Origin: an uncultured Dehalococcoidia bacterium
GTDB taxonomy: Bacteria > Chloroflexota > Dehalococcoidia > Lucifugimonadales > UBA1127
Reading direction: 5' to 3'
NCBI GenBank assembly: GCA_913049785.1
Contig: CAJWXP010000004.1
Span: 16,419 to 80,418 of the forward strand
DNA: 64,000 bases
Part shown: in pieces, positions 59,954-64,000 of the stretch
How the letters are laid out: each line of letters starts with the position of its first letter
Position numbering within the stretch: the stretch's first letter is position 1
Translations under genes and position numbers: made by a program
Notes under the pieces: generated by a model
The model's input: only the letters and a program-made list of their open reading frames with translations
Databases searched by the model: none
What the model was told of the DNA's origin: nothing

Positions 59954-60685
59954 ATGGCGAAGCAGAGAAAGCGCATAGACGTCCTGTTGGTAGAACGCGG
60001 GCTCGCTCTCACGCGGAAGAAGGCGCAGGCGCTCCTCATGGCCGGGCACGTTACCGTTAAACAACAGCCTGTCACCAAAGCTGGGACCCTGGTCGACGTA
60101 GAGTCGGACATGGCCGTGAAGGAGCAGCTTCGGTACGTCGGTCGTGGTGGCGAGAAGATGGCCGGTGCGCTGAGCGACTTCGGTATCGATCCCACTGGCA
60201 TGGTGGTGCTGGACGTGGGCGCTTCCACCGGCGGCTTCACGGACTGCCTGATACAGCGGGGGGCAACAAGGTCCTACGCGCTGGACGTGGGCAAGGGGCA
60301 GATCCACAACAAGCTGATACAGGACCCCCGGGTGGTGGTCATTGAAGGTGTCAACGCTCGTAATCCCTTTGACCTGCCTGAGCTAGTGGACATTGGCGTA
60401 GCAGACGTCTCGTTCATCTCTTTGCGATTGGTAGTCCCGGAGATGGTGAAGCACTTGAAGCCAAGCGCGTACTTGGTGCTGCTGGTGAAGCCTCAGTTTG
60501 AAGCCGAGCGAGGCGAGGTGGGCAAAGGCGGGATAGTGCGCGATGGGTTTGTGCACGCACGGGTGCTGGGGCGTTTCACATCTTGGGCCATCGACAAGGG
60601 CTATCGACTCAGAGGCCTGACGACCTCGCCGTTGTTTGGCGATGCGGGGAACAAGGAGTTCTTCGTCCTCCTCCAACCAGGCTGA
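59954..60685 (+). CDS. tlyA: TlyA family rRNA 2'-O-methyltransferase / hemolysin A-like
   Basis: 243 residues: N-terminal S4 domain (KRIDVLLVERGLALTRKKAQ) and FtsJ-like SAM-binding methyltransferase (VVLDVGASTGGFTDCLIQRG near residue 83, VADVSFISLRLVVPEM near 150). TlyA proteins 2'-O-methylate cytidines in 16S and 23S rRNA and confer capreomycin sensitivity. The stop TGA lies in the loop of a CCAGGC/GCCTGG hairpin starting repeat copy G. Confidence 0.93.
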   Translation: MAKQRKRIDVLLVERGLALTRKKAQALLMAGHVTVKQQPVTKAGTLVDVESDMAVKEQLRYVGRGGEKMAGALSDFGIDPTGMVVLDVGASTGGFTDCLIQRGATRSYALDVGKGQIHNKLIQDPRVVVIEGVNARNPFDLPELVDIGVADVSFISLRLVVPEMVKHLKPSAYLVLLVKPQFEAERGEVGKGGIVRDGFVHARVLGRFTSWAIDKGYRLRGLTTSPLFGDAGNKEFFVLLQPG

Positions 60686-60706
60686 GCCTGGACCCATGCT
60701 GACGGG
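60677..60706 (+). repeat. Dispersed stem-tail repeat, copy G
   Basis: CCAGGC-TGA-GCCTGG, with the tlyA stop as the loop, followed by ACCCATGCTGACGGG. The tail is shortened. Confidence 0.65.
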
Positions 60707-60839
60707 GTGTTCTCTAGCCGTAGCCGTTTGGAATAGACTAAAATCCTTAAACCTATCGAGTCCGTCATTCTGAGCGAGGCGAAGAATCCGTAACCCCCTC
60801 GATGAGTCGCCAGCAGATCGACAACATATGGAGCAATGA

Positions 60840-61205
60840 ATGGAGTCTGACAAAATCATCCTCTCCGGCATGGTCTTCTACGGGTATCACGGCGTCTCGT
60901 CAGAAGAGCGGACGCTGGGACAGCGGTTTATCGTCGACCTAGAGATGGAGGTCGATTTACGCCCCGCCGGGTTAAGCGACGACCTTGCCGATGCCATCAA
61001 CTACGCTGAAGCGAACCAGCTTGTGAAAGAGATAGTAGAGGGAACGCCCAAGAACCTGTTGGAAGCAGTAGTGGAAGAGGTGGCTCAACGGGTGCTCTCC
61101 GGGTTTGCCGTCACAAGCGTCAAAGTTCGGTTGACCAAGCCATCGCCACCCATCCCGAGCGCAGTCATGAATGGGGCCTCCGTGGAGATCATCCGGAGGC
61201 GGTAA
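60840..61205 (+). CDS. folB: Dihydroneopterin aldolase
   Basis: 121 residues, full length for FolB. Motifs: IILSGMVFYGYHGVSSEERTLGQRF at the start, NYAEANQLVKEIVEGTP in the middle and KVRLTKPSPPIP near the end (conserved Lys). It cleaves dihydroneopterin to 6-hydroxymethyl-dihydropterin in folate synthesis. No other fol genes are adjacent. GGAG lies six bases before the ATG. Confidence 0.93.
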   Translation: MESDKIILSGMVFYGYHGVSSEERTLGQRFIVDLEMEVDLRPAGLSDDLADAINYAEANQLVKEIVEGTPKNLLEAVVEEVAQRVLSGFAVTSVKVRLTKPSPPIPSAVMNGASVEIIRRR

Positions 61206-61233
61206 TGGATCACAGATCCAAGGGCAATTCCCC

Positions 61234-61263
61234 TTGACGCCACAATAGGCGGAGGCCTATACT
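61234..61263 (+). promoter_or_regulatory. Promoter for the 23S rRNA transcript
   Basis: TTGACG at 61234-61239, an 18-base spacer and TATACT at 61258-61263, about 210 bases before the 23S start. It is the best sigma-70-like promoter in the window after folB. Confidence 0.7.
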
Positions 61264-61324
61264 ACTCGATGGACTCTTTCAGAGGGCAGAGAATGCAGGT
61301 CAACAGCTAAAGCACATCAATGGA

Positions 61325-61370
61325 GCGATCCTCAGGCGGTGGCCGGGGGGTTCCCCCGATCGCCGTTTTT
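61325..61370 (+). promoter_or_regulatory. Structured rRNA leader with terminator-like hairpin
   Basis: GGCG...GGGGG-TT-CCCCC-GAT-CGCC followed by GTTTTTGTG (61335-61370) looks like an intrinsic terminator inside the leader. GCGATC at 61325 can pair instead with GATCGC at 61358, an exclusive alternative fold. This could be an attenuator/antiterminator pair. Confidence 0.45.
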
Positions 61371-61473
61371 GTGTCTTTAGCGCGGAGCATCCCTCTGGAT
61401 CAAACGCACGTTACCAACAGAAGAGTAAGTAGTAAAGTTGTTTTTATTGTAAGAGCATCTTCGAGCCTTGTAG

Positions 61474-64000
<2,527 letters not shown>

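Overview
The window looks like chromosomal DNA of a marine, SAR202/Dehalococcoidia-type Chloroflexi bacterium; this is an inference from content, not a database match. Supporting signs are: four paralogous Rieske oxygenases, two LigB-type extradiol dioxygenases, two luciferase-like flavin oxidoreductases, two class II aldolases and four MFS transporters packed into 54 kb; a short corrinoid/Fe-S protein of the QueG/reductive-dehalogenase superfamily; a monoderm-style C-terminal surface anchor; and a 23S rRNA gene that starts behind its own promoter with no 16S gene upstream (unlinked rRNA genes are known in Dehalococcoidia).

Layout. 0-6 kb: end of a cupin gene, LigB dioxygenase, and a molybdenum hydroxylase split into a leftward large subunit and a rightward 2Fe-2S / FAD / CoxG-like operon. 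6-16.5 kb: rightward catabolic run of Rieske oxygenase, class II aldolase, MFS exporter, ThDP enzyme and MatB-like acyl-CoA synthetase, followed by a FIST sensor protein and a GH15 glucoamylase-like enzyme. 16.5-19.6 kb: small stress and signalling genes, including a broken response regulator and an AhpD-like gene whose in-frame TGA falls exactly at the second residue of the CxxC motif and is followed by a bacterial SECIS-like hairpin. 19.8-54.7 kb: further catabolic islands (Rieske 2, 3 and 4, PEP mutase/isocitrate lyase family, dienelactone hydrolase, gentisate-type cupin, hotdog thioesterase, luciferase-like enzymes, HOT-type alcohol dehydrogenase, MFS carriers, amidase) mixed with nucleases, peptidase C1, PAP2 and decayed genes. 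54.8-61.2 kb: housekeeping block with tRNA-Pro, the cluster rpmH-rnpA-yidD-lipoprotein-yidC-jag read leftward, a UbiA prenyltransferase, tlyA and folB. 61.2-64 kb: 23S rRNA promoter, structured leader and the first five-sixths or so of the 23S gene, cut by the window end.

How the genes may work together (inference): Rieske and LigB enzymes open aromatic rings; Mo hydroxylase, luciferase-like, VOC and cupin enzymes act on heteroaromatic or ring-cleavage intermediates; dienelactone hydrolase, aldolases, ThDP enzyme, HOT dehydrogenase and MatB-like ligase take the hydroxy/oxo acids to central metabolism; MFS carriers move organic acids. No Rieske reductase or ferredoxin partner is encoded here, so electrons must come from elsewhere.

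The two observations most worth following up are (1) the probable CxxU selenoprotein at 18648-19202, and (2) a family of dispersed intergenic repeats built as a hairpin, often with the stop codon of the preceding gene in its loop, plus a conserved tail ending CTGACGGTTACC. At least eight copies lie in this window and I do not recognise the family. Four genes (response regulator, short-chain dehydrogenase, methyltransferase, CHRD-like surface protein) are interrupted by stops or frameshifts, which could be real decay or assembly error.
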